Assembly: GCA_038321965.1 (NCBI GenBank) | Contig: JBBQFL010000010.1 | Coordinates: 1-64,000, forward strand | From: UKL13-2 sp038321965 | GTDB lineage: Bacteria; Pseudomonadota; Gammaproteobacteria; Burkholderiales; Usitatibacteraceae | DNA length: 64,000 bases | Direction of reading: 5' to 3' | Shown here: positions 45,682 to 54,882 of the stretch, piece after piece | Layout: each line of letters begins with the position of its first letter | How positions within the stretch are numbered: the stretch's first letter is position 1 | The notes under the pieces: model-generated | What the model was told of the DNA's origin: nothing | The model's input: only the letters and a program-made list of their open reading frames with translations | The model's database searches: none | Program-made: the position numbers and the translations under genes

Positions 45682-46680
45682 ATGTTTGACTCTTTCACCA
45701 GCTTTGTCGCCGAACAGTTTGCGGCATTGCAGGGGCACGTTTTTGAAACGGGCGTGCTGCCGCTGTTGCACACCTTTGGCATGGGCGGTTACGCAGAACA
45801 GGCATTCGATGGCACCGAATTCTTCCTCATCGGTGCCATCGAGATCACCTTGCTCGCCGTCGTACTGGGCGCGATTGAAAAACGTTATCCTGCCGAACCT
45901 CAACGTGACGACGGCACTAAACGTGTTGATGTGATTTACACGATGCTGCATCGGCTGGGATTTGTGCCCCTGATGATATTCCTGCTGCTCATGCCGATCG
46001 TCGATACGCTCGATGGCGTCATGCGCATGCATGACATCATTCCGTGGAAGCTGGAAGATTTGCTCCCTGTGCTACACGACTCACCCTGGCTGTCGTTTTT
46101 CTGCTACCTCGTCATTCTCGATTTGGTCGCGTATTGGCTGCATCGAGCGCAGCATCAAATCAATCCGTGGTGGGCGCTGCATAGCTTGCATCACTCACAG
46201 CGGCAGATGACTTTTTGGTCGGATGATCGCAATCATTTGCTCGATGATTTTGTCATCGATGGCGCATTTGCATTGGTGGCGTTGCTTATCGGTGTCGCGC
46301 CGGGACAATTTGTGACCCTCGTCGTGGCAACGCGCGTGGTGGAGAGTTTGTCGCATGCGAATCTGAAGGTGTCGTTCGGTCGTATTGGCAAGTATCTGCT
46401 TGTAAGCCCCCGATTTCATCGTGTTCATCACGGCATCGGCGTTGGCCACGAAGGCAGCGCGCGCGGCGTGAACTTCGCAATTTTGTTCCCTGTATGGGAT
46501 GTCATTTTTCGGTCGGCAAACTTTGAAAACAGTTACCCGGCCACCGGCATTCGCGATCAGCTCGCTGGCAAGGATTATGGGATTGGATTTTGGGATCAGC
46601 AGTGGCTGGGTGTCCAACGCCTGGTGCAGTCTTTAACCGGAATCCGGCAGTCGTCGACGAGAGTGAGGCAACGAGTATGA
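45682..46680 (+). CDS. Fatty-acid-hydroxylase/sterol-desaturase family protein
   Basis: A 332-residue integral membrane di-iron enzyme. The His clusters that bind iron are visible: HRAQH (near 155-159), HSLHHS (near 168-173) and HRVHH (near 249-253). About five membrane helices, for example FFLIGAIEITLLAVVLGAI and LGFVPLMIFLLLMPIV. Relatives hydroxylate fatty acyl chains, sterols or carotenoids; the substrate here is unknown. The ATG abuts the stop of the deacetylase gene and the stop overlaps the protease start (ATGA). Confidence 0.88.
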   Translation: MFDSFTSFVAEQFAALQGHVFETGVLPLLHTFGMGGYAEQAFDGTEFFLIGAIEITLLAVVLGAIEKRYPAEPQRDDGTKRVDVIYTMLHRLGFVPLMIFLLLMPIVDTLDGVMRMHDIIPWKLEDLLPVLHDSPWLSFFCYLVILDLVAYWLHRAQHQINPWWALHSLHHSQRQMTFWSDDRNHLLDDFVIDGAFALVALLIGVAPGQFVTLVVATRVVESLSHANLKVSFGRIGKYLLVSPRFHRVHHGIGVGHEGSARGVNFAILFPVWDVIFRSANFENSYPATGIRDQLAGKDYGIGFWDQQWLGVQRLVQSLTGIRQSSTRVRQRV

Positions 46681-49298
46681 ACATGCGGTCTTTTTTCCAG
46701 AGTGCGATAGCAGCGGGCACCATTGGGTTTTGTTGTTTGGGAAATGTCGTCGCTGCGACATCGTCTGCGGAAATGTCCAGCCGGGTGAAACTGGGAAGTG
46801 TCCCGGAGGAGAGCGTTTCGCTTCGCTCTACGAACGCGCCTCTCACCAGTATCGATCTGGCGCCGACGGCTTCCGACCTGGCGCTGGCGGCGAAGCGCAG
46901 CAAATTTGCGCCTGCGCCTGCGTCTACACTGGCGACGATTTTTGGAATTAAACAACCATCGGTTCGCGGGTCAGCACCACATCGCGTGGGCTCGGTATTT
47001 CCGAGCGGTGTCGAGGCCACGGTCGTCAAATGGCAGGCATTGCCTGAGGGTGGGTTTGTGACCCATCTGCGAATCACCTCCGCTGGTGCAATGGGTATTC
47101 GCGCCAGATTGTTGCTGCCCGTAGAACTTACCCAGGGCGAATTACGTGTGGTCGCCAAACTTGGGGACGACGCGCAAAGAGTGCCGCTAAGCGTCGCATT
47201 GAACGGTGAAATCTGGACGCCTGCGACCGATGGACCGTCGCAGATTGTCGAGGTGTTCACCACGCAGGCGGTCGATGGCGTTCGGATAAAGGTACAGGAA
47301 GTCGGGCACTTTGAAGAGCCGCCGTTCGCCGAGAAGGGCCCTGCAGAACCCGCACTAAACACGGCTGCGGGCACTTGTACGGTGGATGTCGCTTGCACAA
47401 TTAGCGACGACCCATTGAACGGCAATGCAATCTCGGAACGCCGCAAGTCTGTTGCGAGAATGAGCTTTTCCAGCAATGGCGGTATGTTCTTATGTACAGG
47501 TACTTTGCTGAATTCCGAGGCTAAGCAAGACTTCTTTATCACGGCAAACCACTGTATTTCAACGCAAGCCGAAGCGACCAGCCTGGCAACCCGCTGGTTC
47601 TACGAGGCCAGCAGCTGTGGCGGTTTGGTGCGCAGCGACGTTGTTAATTTAAACGGCGGTGCGCAACTTGTGTTTACGAATCAGTTTGTCGATTCGACTT
47701 TGCTTCGACTCAATTCGCCGCCACCCGCCGGGACAGTTTTTGCGGGTTGGAGTGCCAGTGACCTTTCTGTCAATGCGCCCATCGTGTCGATTAGTCACCC
47801 CAGGGGCGATATCATGAAGGCGGCCATCGGAACGCTATCCGTGCCAGGAAGCTCGGACGGTCTGATCCGCCTGCAGGGCTACGAACAATCCATGTATGGC
47901 ATCCTGTTTAGCCGAGGAATCATTGAACCAGGTTCATCCGGTTCCGGCTTGTTCACATTGAACAATGGTTCCCTGCAACTTCGCGGAATACTCTCCAGTT
48001 CGACTCTCCGCAATAGCTCGGCCGGGATGTCATGCACTGACACCACTGAAAACGCCAACTATGGGCGCTTCGACTATTTCTATCCGCAGATTGCACCAAT
48101 TCTCAACGGCACGCCCTACCCAGCCGACGACAATGCAAATCAGCCGGCAACGTCTATCCCAGCTCTCACATTTGATGTCCCAAAGTCGGCTACGCTGAAT
48201 TACGTCGGTGACATCGATACATTCCGCATAAACGTTACCCAGACCGGAACACTGTATGTGAAATCGACCAGTAGCTACGATTTGATCGGTGCCTTGCTCG
48301 ATGCCAATGGATCGGTGCTGGAGAAAGACAAAGAAAGCGCGACCAATGACGACGCTGACGTATCGTCTGCCGATTTTGGGATTGCATGGCAGGTGACACC
48401 GGGCACCTACTATCTCAATGTCGCTCCTTGGGTGCCAACCGATCTGACACCGGCGGGGTACAGCGTGACAGCGTCATTTACGACCGCGACCACCAACTAC
48501 ACGTCGTTATGGTGGGCAGGTGAAGCCGAGAGTGGCTGGGGAATCAATTTCAATCACCAGGGCAACATTATTTTTGGTACGTTGTTCACATACGATGCGG
48601 GAGCCGGTATCTGGCTCATCCTCAGTCGTGGCGACCTTCAGGCGGATGGAAGCTATCTAGGGAAACTCTATAGCACTAAGGGGCCGGCATTCAATGCCGT
48701 ACCGTTCACACCGATTACGGCTGCCAATCTCACCGAAGTCGGGTCGATGCGGGTAGCATTTTCGAGTGCCTCGACAGGCACACTCACCTACAACGTGGGT
48801 AGCCGCAGCGTCACCAAGAGCATTTCCAAACAGACTTTTGCCACGCAGCCTACTTGTGACTTTACGGGAACCAACCGGACATACAACAGCAACTATCAGG
48901 ACCTATGGTGGAATCCAAATGAATCGGGCTGGGGCATTAACCTGACTCACCAAAGCGACATTATTTTTGCGACATTGTTTACCTATGACGCAGCCGGCAA
49001 GGGAATGTGGTTGATTTTGTCCAGAGGGGACAAGCTGGCCGATACGCCAGCGACGGCAACGACTGGCGCGCTCCAGAATTTTTCTGGAGCGCTGTATCGG
49101 ACAACTGGGCCGAATTTTGACGCTGCCCCGTTCACGCCAATCACTGCCGCAAATCTTACGCAGGTCGGCAACATGCGCATCGAGTTCACCGACGGCAATA
49201 CGGCGAAGCTGATATACGATGTCAACGGCGCATCGGTTACCAAAAATATTCAACGGCAGGCATTCGATACCTTCAGGCCGGACTGCCAGAAGCCGTAG
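46677..49298 (+). CDS. Secreted trypsin-like serine protease with PPC domain and two C-terminal repeats
   Basis: An 873-residue secreted protease. Signal peptide near 4-22. The peptidase (about 240-480) has the triad His292 (TANHC), Asp339 (FVDSTLL) and Ser421 (GSSGSGLF), resembling lysyl endopeptidases. A prepeptidase C-terminal (PPC) domain lies at about 505-600. Two copies of a 130-residue repeat follow (from about 606 and 738), each beginning LWW...ESGWGIN and containing TLFTYDA, WLILSRGD and PFTPITAANLT. Such repeats are seen in secreted proteins of beta- and gammaproteobacteria, with unknown role. ATG 46677 overlaps the hydroxylase stop. Confidence 0.88.
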   Translation: MNMRSFFQSAIAAGTIGFCCLGNVVAATSSAEMSSRVKLGSVPEESVSLRSTNAPLTSIDLAPTASDLALAAKRSKFAPAPASTLATIFGIKQPSVRGSAPHRVGSVFPSGVEATVVKWQALPEGGFVTHLRITSAGAMGIRARLLLPVELTQGELRVVAKLGDDAQRVPLSVALNGEIWTPATDGPSQIVEVFTTQAVDGVRIKVQEVGHFEEPPFAEKGPAEPALNTAAGTCTVDVACTISDDPLNGNAISERRKSVARMSFSSNGGMFLCTGTLLNSEAKQDFFITANHCISTQAEATSLATRWFYEASSCGGLVRSDVVNLNGGAQLVFTNQFVDSTLLRLNSPPPAGTVFAGWSASDLSVNAPIVSISHPRGDIMKAAIGTLSVPGSSDGLIRLQGYEQSMYGILFSRGIIEPGSSGSGLFTLNNGSLQLRGILSSSTLRNSSAGMSCTDTTENANYGRFDYFYPQIAPILNGTPYPADDNANQPATSIPALTFDVPKSATLNYVGDIDTFRINVTQTGTLYVKSTSSYDLIGALLDANGSVLEKDKESATNDDADVSSADFGIAWQVTPGTYYLNVAPWVPTDLTPAGYSVTASFTTATTNYTSLWWAGEAESGWGINFNHQGNIIFGTLFTYDAGAGIWLILSRGDLQADGSYLGKLYSTKGPAFNAVPFTPITAANLTEVGSMRVAFSSASTGTLTYNVGSRSVTKSISKQTFATQPTCDFTGTNRTYNSNYQDLWWNPNESGWGINLTHQSDIIFATLFTYDAAGKGMWLILSRGDKLADTPATATTGALQNFSGALYRTTGPNFDAAPFTPITAANLTQVGNMRIEFTDGNTAKLIYDVNGASVTKNIQRQAFDTFRPDCQKP

Positions 49299-49314
49299 AC
49301 GCAACCAGTCCGCT

Positions 49315-49340
49315 AAAAGGGGCGCGCTGCGCCCCTTTTT
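49315..49340 (+). terminator. Intrinsic terminator after the protease gene
   Basis: An 11-bp stem AAAAGGGGCGC/GCGCCCCTTTT with loop GCT and a following T run, 16 bp after the stop. It closes the four-gene unit. Confidence 0.92.
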
Positions 49341-49430
49341 CACATCGGCGTTGGGCTAGCCGCAACGTATAATCTGCCCTCTCCCGGCCTTGGCGCCGCC
49401 TGAATAGTCTCTACCCCGAGAATCCCGGTA

Positions 49431-50759
49431 ATGAACCCGTTAGCACAGGAAGCCCCGTTTGCACTTGTTGAATCGCTTGACTATGAGGGCCGCGGCGTGG
49501 CGCATGTCGACGGTAAAGCCGTATTCATCGAAGGTGCGCTGCCGCGCGAACTGGTGCAGTACCAGCCGTCGCGCAAGAAAAAGAACTTTGAAACCGCGAA
49601 ATTGCTGAAAATTGTGCGTGCTTCCAATGAGCGGATTTCGGCCAAGTGTAATTATTACGAGATCTGCGGCGGCTGCGCCATGCAGCATGTCGATACCAGC
49701 ATGCAGGTGGCAGCCAAGCAACGGGTGTTGGAGGACAACTTTGCGCGCATCGGCAAGGTCACGCCCGAACGAATTCTTCCGCCAATCTATGCGGCACCGT
49801 GGGAATACCGCCATCGCGCCCGCCTGTCGGTGAATTACGTCGAGAAGAAAGGCGGGGTGCTGGTTGGTTTTCGCGAGAAGAAATCGAGCTATGTGGCAGA
49901 TATGCATTCGTGCGAAGTCCTTGCTGGCGGCATCGGCAGAATGATTGATCCACTGCGTAAAGTGCTTAGTACACTGGACATTCGGAACCGCATTCCGCAA
50001 ATCGAAGTGGCAGTAGGCGAACGCGTTAGCGCACTGGTACTGCGCCTGCTGGAGCCGCTGACCGACGCGGACGACGCCAGGCTGAAAGTGTTCGCAGATG
50101 AGCACAGGATTCAATGGTGGGTGCAAGTCAAAGGCCCTGAAACCGCTGTACCGTGGTATCCGTTGGACGCACCTGAACTGACCTATCTGTTGCCGGAATT
50201 TTCCCTGGAATTGAATTTTCGGCCGACCGAATTTACGCAGGTGAACCACGCGGTGAATCGCTTGATGGTCAAGCGGGCGATGGATTTGCTGGATCCGCAA
50301 CCAGGGGAATTGATCGCGGATTTGTTCTGTGGGCTGGGTAATTTCAGCTTGCCCATTGCGCGATTGGGCGCGAACGTGATCGGCGTGGAGGGCAGTGAAT
50401 CACTCGTTCAGCGCGCGACCGACAATGCGCAGAACAATAGATTGGGACACACTGCGCGCTTCTTTGCGGCGGATTTATATACCGATCAGGAGTCCGCGAT
50501 GAAGAAGATTCCGCCGGTGACAAAGATGCTGATCGACCCGCCTCGCGACGGCGCATTGGAAGTTTGCAAATTACTCGGTCGTGACCTCAGGCCGGAACTG
50601 AAACGCATTGTTTACGTCGCCTGCAGTCCCGGTACGCTGGCGCGCGATGCCGGAGTACTGGTAAACGAACAGGGATTTACGCTAAAGGCGGCTGGCGTGG
50701 TCAATATGTTCCCGCATACAGCACACGTGGAGTCGATCGCGATTTTCGAGCGGGATTAA
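49431..50759 (+). CDS. rlmD: 23S rRNA (uracil-1939-C5)-methyltransferase
   Basis: A 442-residue SAM-dependent rRNA methylase. N-terminal TRAM domain (about 8-60, VESLDYEGRGVAHVDG), then an iron-sulfur site with Cys73, Cys79, Cys82 (KCNYYEICGGC) and a later Cys in MHSCEVL. The catalytic domain has DLFCGLGNFSLPIA for SAM and the nucleophile in ACSPGTLARD. Length and motif order match RlmD. Terminator hairpins lie downstream. Confidence 0.95.
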   Translation: MNPLAQEAPFALVESLDYEGRGVAHVDGKAVFIEGALPRELVQYQPSRKKKNFETAKLLKIVRASNERISAKCNYYEICGGCAMQHVDTSMQVAAKQRVLEDNFARIGKVTPERILPPIYAAPWEYRHRARLSVNYVEKKGGVLVGFREKKSSYVADMHSCEVLAGGIGRMIDPLRKVLSTLDIRNRIPQIEVAVGERVSALVLRLLEPLTDADDARLKVFADEHRIQWWVQVKGPETAVPWYPLDAPELTYLLPEFSLELNFRPTEFTQVNHAVNRLMVKRAMDLLDPQPGELIADLFCGLGNFSLPIARLGANVIGVEGSESLVQRATDNAQNNRLGHTARFFAADLYTDQESAMKKIPPVTKMLIDPPRDGALEVCKLLGRDLRPELKRIVYVACSPGTLARDAGVLVNEQGFTLKAAGVVNMFPHTAHVESIAIFERD

Positions 50760-50770
50760 TAAGCCTAACG

Positions 50771-50882
50771 AAACACCAGCACTGGCGCGCGTTTCGAGCC
50801 GTTTTCTGCCTGCAAAGCGCGCCAATGCTGGTGTTTGAAGTTCCAAAAAAAGCGGTCGGGACTGAATCCCGACCGCTTTTTT
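50771..50882. terminator. Two hairpins between rlmD and the YccA-like gene, the second a bidirectional terminator
   Basis: Hairpin 1: 50771-50790 pairs with 50817-50836 over 20 bp with one mismatch. Hairpin 2: AAAAAGCGGTCGGGA (50846-50860) pairs with TCCCGACCGCTTTTT, flanked by A and T runs, so it can end transcription from both convergent genes. Hairpin 1 has no T run and may be a repeat element. Confidence 0.85.
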
Positions 50883-50899
50883 GTGTGCGGTGCGCTTGA

Positions 50900-51583
50900 T
50901 CAGTCGCTGCTGGTGATTCCAAGCAAAGCCAAAAGGTTGCTGAAAATATTGTAGATGTCCAAGTAAATTGCCAACGTTGCGCTGATGTAATTGGTCTCGC
51001 CGCCGGTAATGATGCGGTTCACGTCATACAACAGGAGTGCGGAGAATATGCCGATGGCCAAGACCATGATGGTCAGCATCAGTGCGGGCATTTGCAAGAA
51101 GATGTTTGCCAACGACGCAAAGATAAGCAGCAGCACACCGATCATGAGGAACTTGCCCATGCCGGAAATATCGCGCTTGATGGTGCCAGCAAGTGTCGCC
51201 ATCGCGAAGAAAATCATCGCCGTGCCACCGAACGCCGTGGCGATCAGTGTGCCACCATTGCGCAGTCCGAGGACCTTACCAATTAGCCCCGACAGCATCA
51301 GGCCCATGAAGAATGTGAAGCCCAGCAGGATCGCCACGCCCCAGGCACTATCCTTGGTTTTTTCGATGGCGTAGAAGAAGCCAAACGCGATGCCGAGAAA
51401 AAGGACAAACCCGATCAACGGGCTACTGGTCAAAAGCGAAAAATTGAGTTGAACACCTAACCACGCGCCGCCAATGGTTGGTAACAGCGACAATGCAAGC
51501 AGCATGTAAGTGTTCCGCAGGACGCGGTTCTGTGCGGGCGCCAGCGTACCGGGTATGGCGAGGATTGGGGCGTTAGTATCCAT
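50900..51583 (-). CDS. Bax inhibitor-1 / YccA family membrane protein
   Basis: A 227-residue inner-membrane protein with seven helices, for example YMLLALSLLPTIGGAWLG, LIGFVLFLGIAFGFFYAIE and LTIMVLAIGIFSALLLYDV. The C-terminal YDVNRIITGG and YLDIYNIFSNLLALLG are family hallmarks. YccA in Escherichia coli modulates FtsH proteolysis; a similar role is likely but not shown. ATG 51583 is preceded by AGGAGA. Confidence 0.93.
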   Translation of the reverse strand: MDTNAPILAIPGTLAPAQNRVLRNTYMLLALSLLPTIGGAWLGVQLNFSLLTSSPLIGFVLFLGIAFGFFYAIEKTKDSAWGVAILLGFTFFMGLMLSGLIGKVLGLRNGGTLIATAFGGTAMIFFAMATLAGTIKRDISGMGKFLMIGVLLLIFASLANIFLQMPALMLTIMVLAIGIFSALLLYDVNRIITGGETNYISATLAIYLDIYNIFSNLLALLGITSSD

Positions 51584-51706
51584 ATTGTTCTCTCCTGAAA
51601 CGAAATGTGCTTACGTAAGACTATAGGCTACCGCAAAAAGTTTCAAGTAGCAGATTTTCTTTGGACGAAAAATCTCCTCCCCAATGGTAAAATGTGGACC
51701 TTCGAT

Positions 51707-51796
51707 GGAAGTGTGGCCGAGCGGTTTAAGGCACTGGTCTTGAAAACCAGCGATGGTGTGAGCCATCCGTGAGTTCGAATCTCACCGCTTCCGCCA
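51707..51796 (+). tRNA. tRNA-Ser(UGA)
   Basis: A class II tRNA: acceptor GGAAGTG/CGCTTCC with one G-U pair, anticodon stem CTGGT/ACCAG enclosing CTTGAAA (anticodon UGA), long variable arm around GATGGTGTGAGCCATC, T-loop TTCGAAT and encoded CCA. Confidence 0.96.
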
Positions 51797-51826
51797 AATC
51801 GGCGTTTTTCCGGTTGCGTAAAATTC

Positions 51827-51855
51827 AAAAACCCTCGGTAAGCTGAGGGTTTTGC
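51827..51855 (+). terminator. Intrinsic terminator after tRNA-Ser(UGA)
   Basis: AAAACCCTC (51828-51836) pairs with GAGGGTTTT (51845-51853), 31 bp after the tRNA. Confidence 0.8.
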
Positions 51856-51892
51856 ATTTCCAGCCCTTAACGAATTGATCAAGGACATCCTG

Positions 51893-53074
51893 ATGGCAAC
51901 CCGATTTTTCGCATTGGCTAAATTTCCATTTGCATTTGTTTGCTGCGCATTGAGTCTTACGTTGTGGGCGCAGAGCCAGTCGACGGAGCGGTTCTTCAAG
52001 ACTGAACACTACACCGTCCGCGCGGTTTCGGTTGTCTCCGGCCTTTCACATCCCTGGGGAATGGCGTTCCTGCCCGACGGTCGCATGCTACTGACTGAGC
52101 GCCGCGGCACGATGCGTATTTTTGAAAAAGGCAAGCTGGTCGAAAAGTACGTCGAAGGAATCCCGCAAGTGGCTGAACACGGACAGGGGGGATTGCTTGA
52201 TGTCGCCTTGCATCCAAAGTACGCTGACAACGGTTGGATTTATTGGACTTACAACGCTGGTAAACCGGGCGAATACGGCACAGAGCTTGCGCGTGGGAAA
52301 CTGGGTGGCACACGCTACGCACCTTCGATGACGAACGTCAAAGTGCTATTTCGCATGCAGCCAAAATCTGGCGCGGGGCAGCATTTCGGGTCACGTATCG
52401 TATTTGATCGTAACGGCTACCTGTTCATTACCCTTGGGGATCGCGGCGACAGTCCGGATAAGGGTGCAGCGCAGCGCGCACAGCAATTAAATGATCTTGC
52501 AGGCAAGAGTATTCGCCTCCATGACGATGGCCGCATACCGGCGGACAATCCGTTCGTGAAGACAGCGGGGGCCAGGCCGGAAATTTTCACCTTGGGCAAT
52601 CGCAACATGCAAGGTGCTGCACTACATCCTGAGACCGGGCAGGTGTGGGCGCACGAACATGGTCCACAAGGTGGCGACGAAATCAATATTTTGAAGTCGG
52701 GCGCGAATTACGGCTGGCCGGTTGTCACCTATGGGGCAAACTACGGTAGCGGGACCAAAATCGGTGAAGGCACAGCCAAGGAAGGCATGACACCGCCGCT
52801 GTATTATTGGGTGCCCTCGATAGCGCCTTCGGGAATGGCCTTTTATACGGCGAACATTTTCCCCAAATGGAAAGGCAACTTGTTCGTAGGTGCACTGGCT
52901 GGTCAGGCATTGGTCAGGCTGACGTTGAACGGCGAAAAAGTGGTCTCGGAAGAACGATTGTTCGAAGGCAAGCTTGGTCGCATTCGCGATGTGCGTCAGG
53001 GGCCCGACGGCAATCTGTATTTGCTCACCGACGCGCCCAGCGGCGAGCTGATTCGGTTGGAGCAGGTGAAGTAG
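51893..53074 (+). CDS. PQQ-dependent soluble aldose sugar dehydrogenase
   Basis: A 393-residue periplasmic quinoprotein oxidising sugars at C1. Signal peptide FALAKFPFAFVCCALSLTLWAQ. Six-bladed propeller of the YliI/Asd type: LSHPWGMAFLPDGRMLLTER at the start, GQGGLLDVALHPKYADNGWI, FGSRIVFDRNGYLFITLGDRG with the catalytic His region preceding, GNRNMQGAALHPETG and EHGPQGGDEINI. ATG 51893 has AAGGA 7 nt upstream. PQQ synthesis genes are not in the window. A cytochrome b561 gene follows 29 bp later. Confidence 0.9.
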   Translation: MATRFFALAKFPFAFVCCALSLTLWAQSQSTERFFKTEHYTVRAVSVVSGLSHPWGMAFLPDGRMLLTERRGTMRIFEKGKLVEKYVEGIPQVAEHGQGGLLDVALHPKYADNGWIYWTYNAGKPGEYGTELARGKLGGTRYAPSMTNVKVLFRMQPKSGAGQHFGSRIVFDRNGYLFITLGDRGDSPDKGAAQRAQQLNDLAGKSIRLHDDGRIPADNPFVKTAGARPEIFTLGNRNMQGAALHPETGQVWAHEHGPQGGDEINILKSGANYGWPVVTYGANYGSGTKIGEGTAKEGMTPPLYYWVPSIAPSGMAFYTANIFPKWKGNLFVGALAGQALVRLTLNGEKVVSEERLFEGKLGRIRDVRQGPDGNLYLLTDAPSGELIRLEQVK

Positions 53075-53103
53075 ATTCCGCTGTATCGAATCGATGCCCG
53101 GCA

Positions 53104-53778
53104 ATGAACAGCCCACAAATTACCTTACCAATCCGCGTGTGGGATCTTCCGGTTCGCCTGGTCCACTGGTCGCTGGTATTGTTGGTCGTCAGTCTGTTTG
53201 TAACAGGCAAACTCGGTGGAAATTGGCTGGAGTGGCACAGGCGAGCGGGTTTTTCAGTGATTGGGCTCGTGATCTTTCGCGTCATCTGGGGTTTTGTTGG
53301 CAGCTACCACGCACGATTCGCCAACTTCTTGCGTGGACCACAATCGGTCATTACCTATTCGAAGGCAATGATCGGCAGCAATGCTCCAAAATATGTGGGC
53401 CACAATCCACTTGGTGCACTTAGCGCCTTGACTATGCTGATCGTACTTCTGATGCAGGCAGTACTAGGTCTGTTTTCGAATGACGACATCATGCTCGAAG
53501 GACCCTACGCTCGCTTCATCAGCAAAGAACTAAGTGACCAACTCACTGCCTTTCACAAAATAAATGCCGATCTCATTCTGATACTCGTCGGCATGCACCT
53601 CGTCGCGATAGCGTTCGCGTTTTTTTATAAGAAGGAAAATCTGGTCGTCGCAATGGTTTCCGGCAACAAATGGATGGCGGAAAAAGAAACAGTGGAAAAT
53701 GGTAAACCACCGGCATGGTTGGCGTGGGTAGTAGGCGTGTGCGTTGCTACCCTCACGTATATGGTGCTGAAGATTTGA
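53104..53778 (+). CDS. Cytochrome b561 family protein
   Basis: A 224-residue inner-membrane b-type cytochrome with four or five helices. Candidate haem ligands are His in LVHWSLVLLV, EWHRRAGFS, AFHKINADLI and GMHLVAIAF. It resembles the Ni/Fe-hydrogenase-type b subunit used to pass electrons between quinones and periplasmic c-type cytochromes. The frame is open far upstream, but ATG 53104 gives the family start. It converges on a cytochrome c' gene, a combination known to occur together. Confidence 0.9.
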   Translation: MNSPQITLPIRVWDLPVRLVHWSLVLLVVSLFVTGKLGGNWLEWHRRAGFSVIGLVIFRVIWGFVGSYHARFANFLRGPQSVITYSKAMIGSNAPKYVGHNPLGALSALTMLIVLLMQAVLGLFSNDDIMLEGPYARFISKELSDQLTAFHKINADLILILVGMHLVAIAFAFFYKKENLVVAMVSGNKWMAEKETVENGKPPAWLAWVVGVCVATLTYMVLKI

Positions 53779-53807
53779 ACAACCGAGCCTATGAAATTCG
53801 CGCTGCG

Positions 53808-54260
53808 CTACTTGCTTTTGAATTCGTCGTGACAGGCTTTGCATGATCCGCCTGTGGCACCAAACTGCTTCTTGATGTCATCAAAACTGCCGGTGCCGGC
53901 GACGGCAGCGAGCTTTTTGGTTTCGGCGACCATCTTGTCCATCTTGTCTTTGAATTCCGCCGGTTTCGTCCAGATTTCAGGCTTGGCCTTGGTGGCCGCG
54001 CCCTTATCGGATCCGGCCGCATATCCTTCCATCAACAATGGTGACATCTGGCTAACGATCAATGCATTGCGCGCAAATACCTCCTTGTCATAGGGTTTTT
54101 CACCTTTCACCATGGCGCCCATCGGCGCGAAGTTCCATTGCATGACTTTGTAAACCGACTGGCGGTATTTGATCACGTCTTCCGGTTTTGTCTGCGCCGC
54201 AACGTTGGCCGATACCATTGTGATGACAATTGCACATGTTGCAAATAGCCGTTGGGCCAT
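53808..54260 (-). CDS. Cytochrome c' (class II)
   Basis: A 150-residue periplasmic haem protein with a four-helix bundle. Signal peptide LFATCAIVITMVSANVAA, helices starting at VIKYRQSVYKVMQWNFAPM, and the haem site CKACH near the C-terminus. Cytochromes c' bind NO and may protect against it; electron transfer with the convergent b561 gene is possible. ATG 54260 is preceded by AGGAGA; the frame is open to 54344. Confidence 0.92.
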   Translation of the reverse strand: MAQRLFATCAIVITMVSANVAAQTKPEDVIKYRQSVYKVMQWNFAPMGAMVKGEKPYDKEVFARNALIVSQMSPLLMEGYAAGSDKGAATKAKPEIWTKPAEFKDKMDKMVAETKKLAAVAGTGSFDDIKKQFGATGGSCKACHDEFKSK

Positions 54261-54402
54261 AAATTTCTCCTGTAGGGGTTGAACCTTAAAATTGATACAC
54301 ATTTTGCAATTCGATGCTGTTAACGGATTTGGGCAATGCGCCATTCAAGAAGGTGCCGTCGCAGACAAGCATCAATGAGCGCTCTCCGGCCATCGCGGCG
54401 AA

Positions 54403-54861
54403 CTAACCTTGCGCAGTGGCATCCGCCCAGCAATTAGGGGTTTCATATAGGCGTACGCGGACAAGTGCAAGGGTATGGCCAAAGCGATCATGATATGCAT
54501 CTTTTAGAATCGCGAAAGCTGCTTGGGCGAGGTTCTCAGCTGTTGGTACGACATCCAGCACAACGGTCTTATGATCGGATATAGCGGTCAGAAAATCGAC
54601 CATGACTTTATCGCCACTATAGACAAGAAACGCGTGGTCCCAAAGGTCAACCAGTTTCTCACTGGCAATGCGCTTGATGTCGCTAAAATCCATGACCATG
54701 CCGTCATCGGCTGCGCTTTCCTCGTGGATCACCTCGGAACTCAGGGTGATCTCAAGCGCGTAGCGATGACCGTGGATGTTTCTGCATTGACTCGCGTGGT
54801 TCGGCAGTCGATGACCGGCGTCGAATTCGAGGCGGCGGGTGATGGCAATATTTGTGGGCAT
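54403..54861 (-). CDS. queD: 6-carboxytetrahydropterin synthase QueD
   Basis: A 152-residue enzyme of the 6-pyruvoyl-tetrahydropterin synthase family, second step of queuosine precursor synthesis. Zinc ligands His17 (DAGHRL), His30 and His32 (NIHGHRY) and the catalytic Cys26 are present; ENLAQAAFA and the C-terminal VRVRLYETPNCWA fit QueD. Other queuosine genes are not nearby. It is 21 bp downstream of the large GGDEF-EAL gene on the same strand's far side. Confidence 0.9.
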   Translation of the reverse strand: MPTNIAITRRLEFDAGHRLPNHASQCRNIHGHRYALEITLSSEVIHEESAADDGMVMDFSDIKRIASEKLVDLWDHAFLVYSGDKVMVDFLTAISDHKTVVLDVVPTAENLAQAAFAILKDAYHDRFGHTLALVRVRLYETPNCWADATAQG

Positions 54862-54882
54862 CTGACATTTTACCGCTGTAAC

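Noticed and set aside
52807..53103. Extension of cytochrome b561 into the sugar dehydrogenase gene
   Set aside because: It is a shadow frame of the upstream gene; the family starts at 53104.
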